Shown piece after piece: positions 17,104 through 26,156 of a stretch of DNA of 64,000 nucleotides. The stretch lies in contig ONMJ01000001.1 in the NCBI GenBank assembly GCA_900318955.1, positions 163,381-227,380 on the forward strand, read 5' to 3'. Under the pieces are notes generated by a model. It was given only the letters and a program-made list of their open reading frames with translations, ran no database searches and was not told the DNA's origin. Source of the stretch: an uncultured Bacteroidales bacterium. GTDB lineage: Bacteria > Bacteroidota > Bacteroidia > Bacteroidales > UBA932. Position 1 is the stretch's first letter. Each line of letters starts with the position of its first letter. The position numbers and the translations under genes were made by a program.

Positions 17104-18785
17104 GATTCCTTTTATCATTGATTCTGCTTTCATTTGCAGCAACCCCCTCCAGAGTTATTTCTGTCGAAACGCAAGATAAGTTCGACAGGCTTCCAGGGAT
17201 AGTGATTTCCGCCCTTGATGCCGGATACAAGGATATCAGGGTGGAATTCAAGAACACCGGCCCCTTCTTTTATTCTGAAAACCATATGAATTTATCCGGC
17301 CAGGTGTACCCGGAAGCATCTGTTTCATTCGAAGGGAATGGGGCTGTCCTAATTGCCAAGGGAGAAGATTATACTTCGGGAAGTCGTTATAAAGGGGCAT
17401 TCAAGCCTGACAGGGCTGTCCTGAACAGGAATTATGAGAGCGTTGATTTATGGAGCCCGATGTACAGGGTGAGCGGCCGTATAGTCGCTTCCGGAAAGGA
17501 AAAGGGAGTTTATAAACTGCTCTGTCCTCAGATTCGTGCCGCAAAGGTTGAGAATGCTTATATTCTTCTGACAGAATCTTATCAGAGCCACTATTACGAA
17601 GTCGTTAAAATTGAAGACGGGTCGGTGTCTATAAAGGCGGATGACCCAGAGGTGCTCAACCTCGATATGTCCTACGCCGGGAAAGGAGCCCGCTTTAAGA
17701 TTTGCAATTCGAGCAGTTCCCGTCTTCCCATTCCTGACGGCTCAGGGAAGGTACATATCTGCGCGGCAGGACGTTTCCTTGCAAGTTATGGGGCGGCCCT
17801 GAAGTCTCTGTCTTTCAAAGGCTTTCACTTTTATGGAAATAGCTCGGAAAACGGGTATCTCTTTGATTTTACCGATGTGAAATCGTCTTCTCTAGAGATA
17901 TCTTCCTGCGAATTCAGAAATCTCCATACTAATGTTGTTATGGCGGCAGGGACGGACAACTTCTCATTTACTGATAACATAGTAGAGCATTGCTACGCCG
18001 GGGGAGTGACGTCCCTTAACCCCTCTAAGAATACAAGGGTAACGGGGAATCGTTTCGAAGAATGCGGACTTGCCCTAAATATGACTTCGTGCGTTGATTG
18101 CAGCGGGGAGAATTACTATGTAGGAGACAATACTTTTATTAACTTTGGATCCAGAGCAATTACTCTCGGGGTTTATTTTACGAGAGTGCAGACTGCTCCT
18201 TCGTCTGGAATAGTAGAACGAAACTTGATAAAATACGAGGGCGAATGGCTGGAACATCCTGAGTTCTATACTATTATGGATACCGGTGCCATCTATCTAT
18301 GTACATTGAATGATAATGCCATCGTACGTTTCAACAGGATTTGCCGTTTTACCGGACAGAGAAGCAATCGCGGAATTTTCTGCGATGACGGAGCCTCCGG
18401 ATTCAGCATATACGGGAATGTGATTACCGGGATTTCCAATAGTTATTGCATTGATTCGCGTCGGGTTGCCTCTGTAGAATCTAGAATCAAATCAGGGAAA
18501 TCAAATGTCAATAATGACATAAGGGACAATGTGCTTGACGGCCCAATTCGTTTTGAAGGAAGGTCGGGCGGAAACTGCAGGAAGTCAGCGGATTATCTGC
18601 TAAGTAATAATCCCGGGGGAATCCCGGAGATGATGGTTTTATCCGTAACTGTCGAGAAAGCTGATGTGATTCTCAAGTACTCTTCAATCGACGATACTGT
18701 CATTAAGCTTCCGAGAAGCGCCTACAGGAAGCTTAGGAGGTGGAAATATTTCAATGAAATGGGCATGTATTTCGCAGTAGAGTAG
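17100..18785 (+). CDS. Exported right-handed beta-helix protein in exopolysaccharide operon
   Basis: 561 residues with a signal peptide (RFLLSLILLSFAAT). The middle and C-terminal parts show short repeated strand patterns of parallel beta-helices, such as SLEISSCEFRNLHTNVVM, FTDNIVEHCYAGGV and TRVTGNRFEECGLALNM, as in pectate lyase-like and NosD-like proteins. The operon position (ATGA overlap with the GT2 gene) suggests it trims, modifies or binds the polysaccharide during or after export, like periplasmic lyases of alginate-type systems. No catalytic residues could be assigned with confidence. Confidence 0.78.
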   Translation: MRFLLSLILLSFAATPSRVISVETQDKFDRLPGIVISALDAGYKDIRVEFKNTGPFFYSENHMNLSGQVYPEASVSFEGNGAVLIAKGEDYTSGSRYKGAFKPDRAVLNRNYESVDLWSPMYRVSGRIVASGKEKGVYKLLCPQIRAAKVENAYILLTESYQSHYYEVVKIEDGSVSIKADDPEVLNLDMSYAGKGARFKICNSSSSRLPIPDGSGKVHICAAGRFLASYGAALKSLSFKGFHFYGNSSENGYLFDFTDVKSSSLEISSCEFRNLHTNVVMAAGTDNFSFTDNIVEHCYAGGVTSLNPSKNTRVTGNRFEECGLALNMTSCVDCSGENYYVGDNTFINFGSRAITLGVYFTRVQTAPSSGIVERNLIKYEGEWLEHPEFYTIMDTGAIYLCTLNDNAIVRFNRICRFTGQRSNRGIFCDDGASGFSIYGNVITGISNSYCIDSRRVASVESRIKSGKSNVNNDIRDNVLDGPIRFEGRSGGNCRKSADYLLSNNPGGIPEMMVLSVTVEKADVILKYSSIDDTVIKLPRSAYRKLRRWKYFNEMGMYFAVE

Positions 18786-18819
18786 TTTTTGTGATAATAA
18801 TTATAACAATTTTAAGAAT

Positions 18820-19701
18820 ATGAAAAGATTTTTTAAAGTGACTCTCCTTGCCGTTCTTGCGGCAATGTGCGCTCTTCCTTCTTTTGCTCAGGGAGAAAAG
18901 ACTATCAAGAGAAAAGTCGCAATCGGACGTTTCTCGAACGAGACCAAATATGGCAAAGGACTTTTCTATGACAAGGAGAATGATCCTATGCGCAAGCAGG
19001 CTCTGGACCTTCTTTCAGCAAAGCTTGCTGCCAGTGAGAAATTCATACTTCTCGAAAGGGAAGACCTTGATGTGCTTGTTGCTGAGGCTGGTCAGGGAAT
19101 GAATAAGATTGGTGCCGATTATATCATTCTTGGCTCTATCACCGAATATGGCCGTAAGGATCAGGGCGAACAGAGCATCTTCTCTTCATCCAAGACCCAG
19201 ACAGTAGAGGCCGGAGTCAGCATCCGACTGGTGGAGGCTGCAACCGGTCTGATTATCTATTCTGATGAGGCTAAGGGATATGCCGAGACTACAACCAAAC
19301 AGGCCTTCGGACTTGGCGGTCGGGCCGGATTTGACGCAACTCTTAGTGACAAAGCTATTTCTGCAGCACTCAGTCAGCTCGTGGAGAATATCATCAATAA
19401 GTGCATGGACAAACCGTGGAAGTCATATATTCTCTCTGCGGATGATGGCTCATATGTCATTTCCGGAGGAGTTTCCCAGGGACTTGCACCGAACGACATA
19501 TTTAATGTATACAAGAAGGGAAAGGTCGTTACCAATCCTCAAACCGGTATTAAAATTGAGCTGCCCGGAGTGAAAATAGGGACAGTCACCGTGCTCAATT
19601 CTATTGGTGACACCCCTGAGACCGAAATTTCCTTCTGCAACTATTCCGGAGATCCGATTAACACTGAGAAACTTGAAGATTATTATATTTCAGATAAATA
19701 A
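18820..19701 (+). CDS. CsgG/HfaB-family secretion or assembly protein
   Basis: 293 residues with a signal peptide ending at SFAQ. The body matches the CsgG family: RKVAIGRFSNETKYGKGLF, a region around ILLEREDLDVL, and GADYIILGSITEYG, followed by TVEAGVSIRLVEAATGLIIY. CsgG forms the curli secretion pore in the outer membrane of E. coli. This copy lacks a lipobox Cys, and no curli subunit genes (csgA, csgB, csgE, csgF) are nearby. Instead, three lipoprotein genes follow directly, forming a four-gene unit. It starts 34 bp after the exopolysaccharide operon and may be co-transcribed with it. A role in envelope assembly is inferred. Confidence 0.88.
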   Translation: MKRFFKVTLLAVLAAMCALPSFAQGEKTIKRKVAIGRFSNETKYGKGLFYDKENDPMRKQALDLLSAKLAASEKFILLEREDLDVLVAEAGQGMNKIGADYIILGSITEYGRKDQGEQSIFSSSKTQTVEAGVSIRLVEAATGLIIYSDEAKGYAETTTKQAFGLGGRAGFDATLSDKAISAALSQLVENIINKCMDKPWKSYILSADDGSYVISGGVSQGLAPNDIFNVYKKGKVVTNPQTGIKIELPGVKIGTVTVLNSIGDTPETEISFCNYSGDPINTEKLEDYYISDK

Positions 19702-19704
19702 ATC

Positions 19705-20043
19705 ATGAAAAAATTCATTCTTGCAGCTTTCGCTGCCCTCCTTCTTGTCGGATGCGGACTCGGATCATATTCCGTCGCTTCCGGAAGGCCTGACGAAGCC
19801 TCCATATCTTTCGTCTCCGGTACAAAATCTGATGTGCAGGTGACTATCGATGATAATACTTACACTGTCCAGACCGTCAAGACCAGCGATTACAAAGTTA
19901 ATAGAAACATAAAGAAGACAGCCAAGAATACTATCTTCATGACTCCCGGAAAGCATGATGTTACCGTCAAGAAAGGTGGCGAGACAGTCTACGCCAAGAC
20001 TATCTTCGTATCGGTTGGGGAGCATAAGATTGTCGAACTATGA
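19705..20043 (+). CDS. Small lipoprotein with PEGA-like strand pattern
   Basis: 112 residues. A lipoprotein signal peptide with lipobox LVGCG places Cys near residue 17. The rest is a compact all-beta stretch with alternating pattern (VQVTIDDNTYTVQTV, then PGKHDVTVKKGGETVYAKTI) that resembles PEGA-type surface-layer or periplasmic beta domains, although that match is only by eye. It is probably anchored to the outer membrane. It lies 3 bp after the CsgG-like gene and overlaps the next gene by ATGA, so it is part of the CsgG-lipoprotein operon. Function unknown. Confidence 0.75.
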   Translation: MKKFILAAFAALLLVGCGLGSYSVASGRPDEASISFVSGTKSDVQVTIDDNTYTVQTVKTSDYKVNRNIKKTAKNTIFMTPGKHDVTVKKGGETVYAKTIFVSVGEHKIVEL

Positions 20044-20480
20044 GGAAGGTAATCCTTATTGTTTTAGCAGTTGCGGCATTGTCTTCATGCGGCATGACCC
20101 AGTCCCTCTATAATTGGGGATTCAATCTGAGTGATGCGTCTGATTATGAGAATGCTGCATACAATGTCTATAATGCGCAGACTCCGGAAAGCATTTGCCG
20201 ACTTCTCTGCGAATATGAGAAGCTGGTATCTCATCCCGGCGGCTCCAGGGCGGTCCCGCCTCCCGGAATCTGTGCAGAATACGGGTATTTGCTCCTGAAG
20301 CCGGAGACAGCAGAGATCTTTGCATCAAAGGCGACCGCTTCCCAGAAGAGATTATTCGAAGGAAGCGATTATGCGGTTATATTCGCATCCCGGGGAGAGG
20401 AAATGCTGAAGAAAGAATTGGAACTCTATCCCGAGTCCGCCAAGTTGATCCAGCCCATACTGGATAGAATAGGGAGGTGA
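20040..20480 (+). CDS. DUF4810-like lipoprotein
   Basis: 146 residues with lipobox LSSCG and the following SLYNWGFNLSDAS segment typical of DUF4810 lipoproteins. The remainder is helical, with TPESICRLLCEYEKLV and a pattern resembling TPR-like repeats, plus PPGICAEYGYLLL. Members of this family are repeatedly found between CsgG-like and DUF799 (GNA1162-like) genes in Gram-negative bacteria, as here. The function is unknown; a role in an outer-membrane or periplasmic complex with its neighbours is likely. It overlaps the previous gene by 4 bp and is 1 bp from the next. Confidence 0.8.
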   Translation: MRKVILIVLAVAALSSCGMTQSLYNWGFNLSDASDYENAAYNVYNAQTPESICRLLCEYEKLVSHPGGSRAVPPPGICAEYGYLLLKPETAEIFASKATASQKRLFEGSDYAVIFASRGEEMLKKELELYPESAKLIQPILDRIGR

Positions 20481-20481
20481 T

Positions 20482-21171
20482 ATGAAAAGAGTTCTTATTA
20501 TCTTGGCGACGATCGCCATCCTGTCATCCTGTGGGATGACGTCCTCCCTTACAAGGGGAACGCAGTATCCTCTTATGTACAAGGAGAAGCCGGTTACTCT
20601 TCTGGTAATGCCCCCGATCAACAATACAACCAATGTTGAGGCGAAGGACCTTCTTTATACATCCATAAGTAAGCCGCTGATAGATGCCGGGTATTATGTG
20701 ATACCTCCAATGATAACCATGGAAGTCCTGAAAGAAGAGAGTGCTTATGACTCGGAAATATTCGTAGATTCTTCCCTCGATATGTTCAAGACCTTTTTTG
20801 GGGCGGATGCTGTGGTGTTCTCGGAGATCAACAAGTGGGCGAAAGTCGGGGTCGGCATCGATGCCGATATCCGATATTTCATACGTTCCGCAACTACCGG
20901 GGAGATCCTTTTCGACAGAAGCTGCGACCTCTTTCTCGACCTCTCTTCGGATTCGGATTCAGATGACAACAAGAAAACTTCCTTATTATCGGTACTTGTC
21001 GATTTAGCAACTACCGCCATCAATACGGCCATGACAGACCATATTGTGGCGGCAAGAAAAGCTAATAACTATATTTTCGAGGATCTACCCCGCGGCAAGT
21101 ACAGCCCGCAGTATATGCAGGATATGGATGTACATGCCGATGAGATGAATATCTCGAAGACAGTGAAATAG
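20482..21171 (+). CDS. DUF799 / GNA1162-like lipoprotein
   Basis: 229 residues with lipobox LSSCG. The following region, VTLLVMPPINNTTNVEAKDL and GADAVVFSEINKWAK, is the signature of the DUF799 family, related to the Neisseria GNA1162 lipoprotein, which has a fold distantly related to CsgG N-terminal and TolB-like domains. It is the last of the four-gene CsgG-lipoprotein unit. Conservation of this trio suggests a multiprotein outer-membrane assembly, but no substrate is known. It ends 23 bp before the convergent phosphoesterase gene. Confidence 0.85.
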   Translation: MKRVLIILATIAILSSCGMTSSLTRGTQYPLMYKEKPVTLLVMPPINNTTNVEAKDLLYTSISKPLIDAGYYVIPPMITMEVLKEESAYDSEIFVDSSLDMFKTFFGADAVVFSEINKWAKVGVGIDADIRYFIRSATTGEILFDRSCDLFLDLSSDSDSDDNKKTSLLSVLVDLATTAINTAMTDHIVAARKANNYIFEDLPRGKYSPQYMQDMDVHADEMNISKTVK

Positions 21172-21194
21172 GCGTCCTTCAGGAGCCTTCGAAA

Positions 21195-22556
21195 TTACCC
21201 TGAGATTACGACATTATGGATATAGTCGTAGCACAGGGTATTTTTTTGTACCATGAACTTGTCCATGGAAAGGCCAATCCTAACTATCTTGAAAAGACCG
21301 TTCTGGGTATCTATTCCATAGTAGTTGGCGCAGACTCTTGACTCCAGGTCGGCTCCACGGTCGGTGAAGGCGTTTCCACGGAGATTGCCCGCCTGGTCGA
21401 GGGCGACGCAAAGCATATCCGGGTACTTGGCAGGGTAGTAGAGCATGTCGAAATGGCAATGTCCGCAGATCCATGCAATGAATTTGCCGCCTTTGTCTTT
21501 CCAGGCTCGGATAGCATCTCCAAGGGGGTTGACTTCGCTCTTGTCATAGCCATATTTAGCCTCAGGATTTGCAATCTTCTGCCTGATAGCAAATCTCTTC
21601 TCGGCATTGAATGATTTCATGGATATGGTATGGAAGGGAGTCGGTGCGGAAGATTTGAAGTCAATCACTATCCCACCTTCAGGGGAGGAGTTGTATTTGA
21701 ACTTGTGGGAGGCTTCGTCCCATATTCCATCCTCTCCCTCAAAATCGTCGAGAGGGTAGTGGCTTGCGACTATTACAGAGTAGCCGTAGGCCGGGTTTGA
21801 GGGATTGAGGGTATCTTCAAGCCTTGCCGTCAGCCACTCTTCCTGCTCGGAGGTCTTGTGACGGAAGGTATCATAGAAATGCATGCAGTCAGCTCCGATA
21901 AGGCGTATCTTGGCTTCGGGGAAATCCTTGTGCCAGAAGCATGATTTGTAGAATTTGCTCTTTGGATCGTCGTTCCCTTCAGGCATCACGCAGCCTAGCC
22001 CTTCTACATAGTCTTTGAAGAAAGTATCATAGGACTTCTCTTTCCCATAGAAATCCCAGTCAGCCGATCCCTCCTTATGGCCCTTGGAGTTCGATCCCTT
22101 TGCCCCGTCGTGATTGCCAAGGACGAAAAGAGACTTCTCGGCAAGGCCGGACTCCCTCCACCACTGCGCACCGAACGGATATTCTTTTGTGGGCTCAACA
22201 AAGTACTGGACTGCATCTCCCGTATTCAGGACCGCGTCGATATAAGGAGCATAGTCATCCATTATGGAAAGAATCTTGTTTGCGGCTATACTGTCGCCGT
22301 GGATATCCGTATAATGGAGGATGCCGAGAGAGGATACCTTGGGCTTTGACGCTACGTATCTTGCCTGTCTTATCTTATTCAGAAGGACTTTGTCTCCTGT
22401 TGAAGGGACAACGTCTTCGGATACGCTGACGGGAATGGGCTTTTTAGCGGGCTTGCTCTGGGCTTCTGTGGGAATAGGTGCTAAAACGCTGGCGGCAGCA
22501 ACTCCGGCTCCCGTCGCGAGACTCTTTTTAAAGAAATCTCTTCTTGAAAATGACAT
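21195..22556 (-). CDS. Tat-exported metallophosphoesterase
   Basis: 453 residues. The N-terminus carries a twin-arginine signal (SRRDFFKKSLATGAG), indicating export in folded form. The calcineurin-like phosphoesterase motifs appear in order: D-x-H in HYTDIHGDS, GD in NTGDAV, GNHD in LGNHDGAKG, a His in VASHYPLDD and GHCH in WICGHCHFD. These bind two metal ions and hydrolyse phosphate esters or diesters in the periplasm. The substrate is unknown. The gene is 11 bp downstream of upp on the same strand and may be co-transcribed with it. Confidence 0.9.
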   Translation of the reverse strand: MSFSRRDFFKKSLATGAGVAAASVLAPIPTEAQSKPAKKPIPVSVSEDVVPSTGDKVLLNKIRQARYVASKPKVSSLGILHYTDIHGDSIAANKILSIMDDYAPYIDAVLNTGDAVQYFVEPTKEYPFGAQWWRESGLAEKSLFVLGNHDGAKGSNSKGHKEGSADWDFYGKEKSYDTFFKDYVEGLGCVMPEGNDDPKSKFYKSCFWHKDFPEAKIRLIGADCMHFYDTFRHKTSEQEEWLTARLEDTLNPSNPAYGYSVIVASHYPLDDFEGEDGIWDEASHKFKYNSSPEGGIVIDFKSSAPTPFHTISMKSFNAEKRFAIRQKIANPEAKYGYDKSEVNPLGDAIRAWKDKGGKFIAWICGHCHFDMLYYPAKYPDMLCVALDQAGNLRGNAFTDRGADLESRVCANYYGIDTQNGLFKIVRIGLSMDKFMVQKNTLCYDYIHNVVISG

Positions 22557-22567
22557 AATGCAGTTGT

Positions 22568-23197
22568 TTACTTGGTCCCGAAAATCCTGTCTCCGGCATC
22601 GCCAAGACCAGGTACTATATAGGCGTTTTCGTTGAGGCGCTCGTCCACTGCTGCGAGATAAATATCTACGTCAGGATGCTCCGCCTGGACCTTCGCAATG
22701 CCTTCAGGGGCTCCTACAAGGCACATCAGCCTAATGTTATTGCAACCGCGCTTTTTCAGCATCTCGAGGGCGTCGCATGCACTTCCTCCCGTTGCAAGCA
22801 TAGGATCGGTAACTATGACGAGGCGATCCTGGATATCCTCAGGAAGCTTGCAGTAGTAGACAACCGGCTTATGGGTATTCTCGTCGCGGTAGAGTCCGAT
22901 GTGACCGACTCTTGCGACAGGAACAAGCATCTGCAGGCCATCTACCATACCCATGCCTGCCCTCAAGATAGGGACTATGGCCAATTTTCGGCCGGAAACC
23001 TTCGCCGCCTTCATCGGGCAAATAGGAGTTTCGATTTCAACCGGCTCGAGAGGAATGTCGCGAGTGACTTCGTAACCCATCAAAAGAGAAATTTCATTAA
23101 GAAGCTGCCGGAAGTCTTTTGAACCGGTTTCCTTTTTTCTCATGATTGTGAGCTTATGCTGAATCATGGGGTGGTTGATAACATGCAGTTGACTCAT
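22568..23197 (-). CDS. upp: Uracil phosphoribosyltransferase
   Basis: 209 residues, the normal length. The enzyme converts uracil and PRPP to UMP in pyrimidine salvage. Landmarks are [14 protein letters not shown] at the N-terminus, [13 protein letters not shown], the PRPP-binding loop [12 protein letters not shown] and the C-terminal uracil-binding region [16 protein letters not shown]. The ATG at 23197 is the family start. A 15-bp interrupted palindrome, ATTCAC-CTT-GTGAAT, lies at 23216-23230 in the leader and could be an operator, but the evidence is weak. Confidence 0.96.
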   Translation of the reverse strand: MSQLHVINHPMIQHKLTIMRKKETGSKDFRQLLNEISLLMGYEVTRDIPLEPVEIETPICPMKAAKVSGRKLAIVPILRAGMGMVDGLQMLVPVARVGHIGLYRDENTHKPVVYYCKLPEDIQDRLVIVTDPMLATGGSACDALEMLKKRGCNNIRLMCLVGAPEGIAKVQAEHPDVDIYLAAVDERLNENAYIVPGLGDAGDRIFGTK

Positions 23198-23295
23198 AAG
23201 TGTTAGAAATTATAGATTCACCTTGTGAATGCTAAGTTACGCTTTTTCTATAAGAAAGCAAAGGCTTTCGTTATCTCCATTTTCATAATAATCGT

Positions 23296-23303
23296 TATAT
23301 TTG
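23296..23303 (+). promoter_or_regulatory. Candidate -7 box upstream of DUF3108 gene
   Basis: TATATTTG matches the Bacteroidetes -7 consensus exactly and lies 27 bases before the chosen ATG at 23331. Transcription would begin near 23309-23311, which argues against starts at or before that point. A clear -33 TTTG is not visible at the ideal distance. Confidence 0.45.
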
Positions 23304-23330
23304 TCTTTAATGACAACTCCCTATATCTGT

Positions 23331-24095
23331 ATGAATAAAGATAATATCTTCTTTATCAAGGCTCTTGGAATCATTTCTATGATTCTTTTCTTATTCTCTT
23401 CCTCCGCAGCCGCCAGAAGAATTCCGGATAGCGCTCTTGGAAAGGCAGAATACGAAGTCCGATACAAGTATAAATTGTTCAACTCCAAAGTGGCGACTGC
23501 AGTTATTTCCCTTTCAAAAGACAAGTGGGAGGGACGTTCGGCCTTTCATGCCAAAGCCAGTATCAAGGCATCATCGGTTTTCCGCATGTTTATGGGGGAA
23601 GAATATGTTTCCGACAGTTATCTTACATCCTCTGCGACGCCACTTTACTGTATCAATCCTTTGAAGAAAGATAAAGTGACAGGGAAGCGGGAGTATTATT
23701 ATAATTCGAAATCAAAGACGATAGAGTCTGTCCTCGCTTGGGGAGATGAAACTCCGAAATCAAAAGTCATCAGTCAGGATGGTCCCACGATGGAACTTCT
23801 TTCACTTATCTTCTTTACAAGGTTCTATGATTTTTCTTCCGGAGAGAAGATTAAACTCCATGTCCTTATGAACGGCCGGTCTTACCCTGCTACTCTATGC
23901 TCGGAAGGAATTGATAATGAACGTTTCCCGGGTCGAAAAGTGGAACGCGTTTTGCTTGAGATGACTGAACGCGGGCTTATGGAGGATGGTAGCGGGAATG
24001 AAATTACCATGTGGCGCTCAACGGGTAGCGACCGTACAGCCATTTGTCTGGAAGTCCCTCTAAGTTCAGGATTAATGACCGTAATGATTAAGTGA
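23331..24095 (+). CDS. Exported DUF3108 domain protein
   Basis: About 254 residues from the ATG at 23331. A TTG at 23301 and an ATG at 23310 in the same frame are less likely because a -7 promoter box overlaps that region. A signal peptide (IISMILFLFSSSAAARR) precedes the DUF3108 region, with AEYEVRYKYKLFNSKVATAV, then the strand-rich middle (KREYYYNSKSKTIESVL) and a late VERVLLEMTERG segment. DUF3108 proteins are periplasmic or outer-membrane-associated beta proteins of unknown function. This gene starts a run of five plus-strand genes that includes the VTC and DUF4956 pair. Confidence 0.8.
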   Translation: MNKDNIFFIKALGIISMILFLFSSSAAARRIPDSALGKAEYEVRYKYKLFNSKVATAVISLSKDKWEGRSAFHAKASIKASSVFRMFMGEEYVSDSYLTSSATPLYCINPLKKDKVTGKREYYYNSKSKTIESVLAWGDETPKSKVISQDGPTMELLSLIFFTRFYDFSSGEKIKLHVLMNGRSYPATLCSEGIDNERFPGRKVERVLLEMTERGLMEDGSGNEITMWRSTGSDRTAICLEVPLSSGLMTVMIK

Positions 24096-24096
24096 T

Positions 24097-24516
24097 ATGA
24101 AGAAGGTAAAGATACTCTCACTTGTAGCTCTTCTCCTTATTGGGGCTGTTTCCGCTTTTTCGCAGGACTCTACGCCGAAAATCAACAAGAAGAATCTCGT
24201 CATCAAAGAATGGAATACCGATGCCAGAAGTAACCGGAAGGTTCTCGACCATCAGACCGTCTATAATTCCGACGGGAAAAAGATAGAGGAGAAGGAGTAT
24301 ACTTCAAACGGAATCAAGTGGACCAAACGATACGAATACGGGGCTGACGGAAAAGTTTCACGTGAGCTGTCGTATGACGAGAGGAACAAGCTTGTCTCGG
24401 TCAAGAAATTCGAGTGGAACTCCTTCGGACGCAAAAAGATTCAGTATACCTACGATCCGAAAGGGAAGCTAGTGTCCACCAAGGTCTATGAGTATATTGC
24501 CGAAGACAGCGAGTAG
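24097..24516 (+). CDS. Exported small repeat protein of unknown function
   Basis: 139 residues with a signal peptide ending at SAFSQ. The mature part is a series of short aromatic beta hairpins (HQTVYNSDGKKIEEKEY, TKRYEYGADGKVSRELSY, KFEWNSFGRKKIQYTYDPKG), each with a turn built on Asp-Gly or Lys-Gly. The pattern resembles YD/RHS-like or MORN-like strand repeats, without a firm family match. It starts 1 bp after the DUF3108 stop and ends 6 bp before the VTC gene, so the genes are almost certainly one operon. Function unknown. Confidence 0.72.
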   Translation: MKKVKILSLVALLLIGAVSAFSQDSTPKINKKNLVIKEWNTDARSNRKVLDHQTVYNSDGKKIEEKEYTSNGIKWTKRYEYGADGKVSRELSYDERNKLVSVKKFEWNSFGRKKIQYTYDPKGKLVSTKVYEYIAEDSE

Positions 24517-24522
24517 GATTTC

Positions 24523-25314
24523 ATGGGGACGGATGTAGACAGTTTCAAGGTCTGGGAACGGATGGGGACCATAAAGCTTGAGGAGATGGATTCCATCAAG
24601 CTGATGAACCGTGTTGATACTAAGTACCTCACTATCGAATCTGTCCTTGAAAAGGTGCTCGAGAAGGCTGCGGATAATGGATACCGGGCATTGGAGGTCG
24701 AAGGAAGCACAATCAGCCCGTACAATTCATTGTACTTCGATACTGATTCGCTGAAGATGTTTCAGGATCATCACAACCGCCGTCTGGTTCGCCAGAAGGT
24801 TCGGACAAGAGTCTACGTTTCGACCTCTCAGACTTTTCTTGAGATTAAGCGGAAAAATAACAAGGGCCGTACAAAGAAAAAGCGTACAGAAATCCCTTCT
24901 GAGGCTTTTGCTGATTTCCGTTCCAATGCATCTGCGGCACGGTTCCTTTCAGAGCATTCGGATTATTCCGTAGACTTGATAAAACCTAGGCTGGAGACTC
25001 TTTTCAGGCGGATTACCCTTGTCAATAGAGCCAAGACCGAGCGCCTTACAATAGACACCTCGCTTCGTTTTATCAATCACGACACATCGCTTACTGCCGA
25101 TTTAGGCTCAGCGGTAATCATAGAGTTGAAGCAGGATGGAAGGGCTGAGAGCGAGATGAAAAGAATACTTCTGGACTGCAGGGTAAAGCCAGTGCGCATC
25201 AGTAAGTACTGCATAGGGACTACTGTTACAAATCCCTCTGCCAAGTCGAATCGCTTTAAAGTCAAAGTCCGGAAAATAGAAAAAACAACAGGAGAAAAAA
25301 TAATAGTAAGATGA
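24523..25314 (+). CDS. VTC domain (polyphosphate polymerase-like) protein
   Basis: 263 residues making up one VTC domain, a member of the triphosphate-tunnel metalloenzyme superfamily. Visible features are MNRVDTKYL at the N-terminus, NSLYFDTDSL, VRTRVYVSTSQTFLEIKRKN with its tunnel acidic and basic residues, TKKKRTEIP, and VNRAKTERLTID later. In yeast Vtc4 this domain makes polyphosphate from ATP. Activity in this bacterial form is not shown by sequence. It overlaps the DUF4956 membrane gene by ATGA, the usual bacterial partner, suggesting a cytosolic catalytic subunit feeding a membrane component. Confidence 0.88.
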   Translation: MGTDVDSFKVWERMGTIKLEEMDSIKLMNRVDTKYLTIESVLEKVLEKAADNGYRALEVEGSTISPYNSLYFDTDSLKMFQDHHNRRLVRQKVRTRVYVSTSQTFLEIKRKNNKGRTKKKRTEIPSEAFADFRSNASAARFLSEHSDYSVDLIKPRLETLFRRITLVNRAKTERLTIDTSLRFINHDTSLTADLGSAVIIELKQDGRAESEMKRILLDCRVKPVRISKYCIGTTVTNPSAKSNRFKVKVRKIEKTTGEKIIVR

Positions 25315-26156
25315 AAAGAATAATTGTCACCCTTTTTTCAGCTCTTGCTCTCTCTCTGGGAGCATGTTATGCGCAGGATGAGCAGCTTTCCGATGAGGCC
25401 GTCGCCTCTTTCGGTAACGTTGATTTGGGCGATGAGGATATTTTAGATGTCGCATCTATAACCGATGCGGTAAAAACTCCCATTCAGAGCCTTACCGAAC
25501 TCTCGCTGCGATTCCTTATCAACCTGCTTTTCTGCTGGATAATCGTTCACTGTTTCTATTATAGGAAAAGCCGTCGCCGCGATTACTATTTCACCTTCCT
25601 CGTCTTTTCTTCTGCGATGCTCATGATGCTCTATATGATGGGCAATGTGGATATTGGAATCGGCCTTACACTGGGCTTATTCGCCATTTTCGGGGTAATA
25701 CGTTACCGTACGGAGACTGTCCCGATCAGGGAGATGACCTATATGTTCGTTATCATCGCAGTCGCTGCAATCAATGGCCTTTCTTCCATCTTCAAGCTGG
25801 TCGGCGAAGGAACTGCCCATCCACACTACACTCTGGAATGGGCGAATGTGGGGATTCTGGTTCTTACAAATCTGCTTCTTATAGTTCTGATTGCAATTCT
25901 GGAAGGGGAAAGGATTGTCAAGCATACTTCCACAAAACTGGTTCTCTATGACAGGATAGATCTGATTGTACCGGAGCGCCGCAAGGATTTGGTTGAGGAC
26001 CTTCAGAAAAGGCTCGGACTTAAAATTGACAATCTGGAGATAGGACATGTGGACTTTCTAAAGGACTCAGCTTATATCAAGGTCTATTATACCCTTGGAA
26101 AAGGGGAGAACAATTCAATAGATTCACTTCAGAAAGCTAAAGATTATGTGGATTAG
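25311..26156 (+). CDS. DUF4956 membrane protein, VTC partner
   Basis: 281 residues. A hydrophobic N-terminal segment ending near CYAQD may be a signal sequence. It is followed by four predicted membrane helices (about residues 60-200), among them FLINLLFCWIIVHCFYY and GLTLGLFAIFGVIRYRTET, then a cytosolic-type alpha/beta tail (LVEDLQKRLGLKIDNLEI). The basic IRYRTE stretch after the third helix is conserved in the family. Bacterial DUF4956 genes are commonly paired with VTC-domain genes, as here. A role in moving or anchoring a polyphosphate-like product is plausible but untested. Confidence 0.85.
   Translation: MKRIIVTLFSALALSLGACYAQDEQLSDEAVASFGNVDLGDEDILDVASITDAVKTPIQSLTELSLRFLINLLFCWIIVHCFYYRKSRRRDYYFTFLVFSSAMLMMLYMMGNVDIGIGLTLGLFAIFGVIRYRTETVPIREMTYMFVIIAVAAINGLSSIFKLVGEGTAHPHYTLEWANVGILVLTNLLLIVLIAILEGERIVKHTSTKLVLYDRIDLIVPERRKDLVEDLQKRLGLKIDNLEIGHVDFLKDSAYIKVYYTLGKGENNSIDSLQKAKDYVD

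Noticed and set aside
21171-21187. Weak hairpin between the DUF799 and phosphoesterase genes as terminator
   Set aside because: Stem of six pairs with a bulge and no T-run after it.
23216-23230. Palindrome ATTCAC-CTT-GTGAAT upstream of upp as an operator
   Set aside because: Only 6-bp arms, no second copy seen, and no regulator nearby; noted but not listed as a feature.
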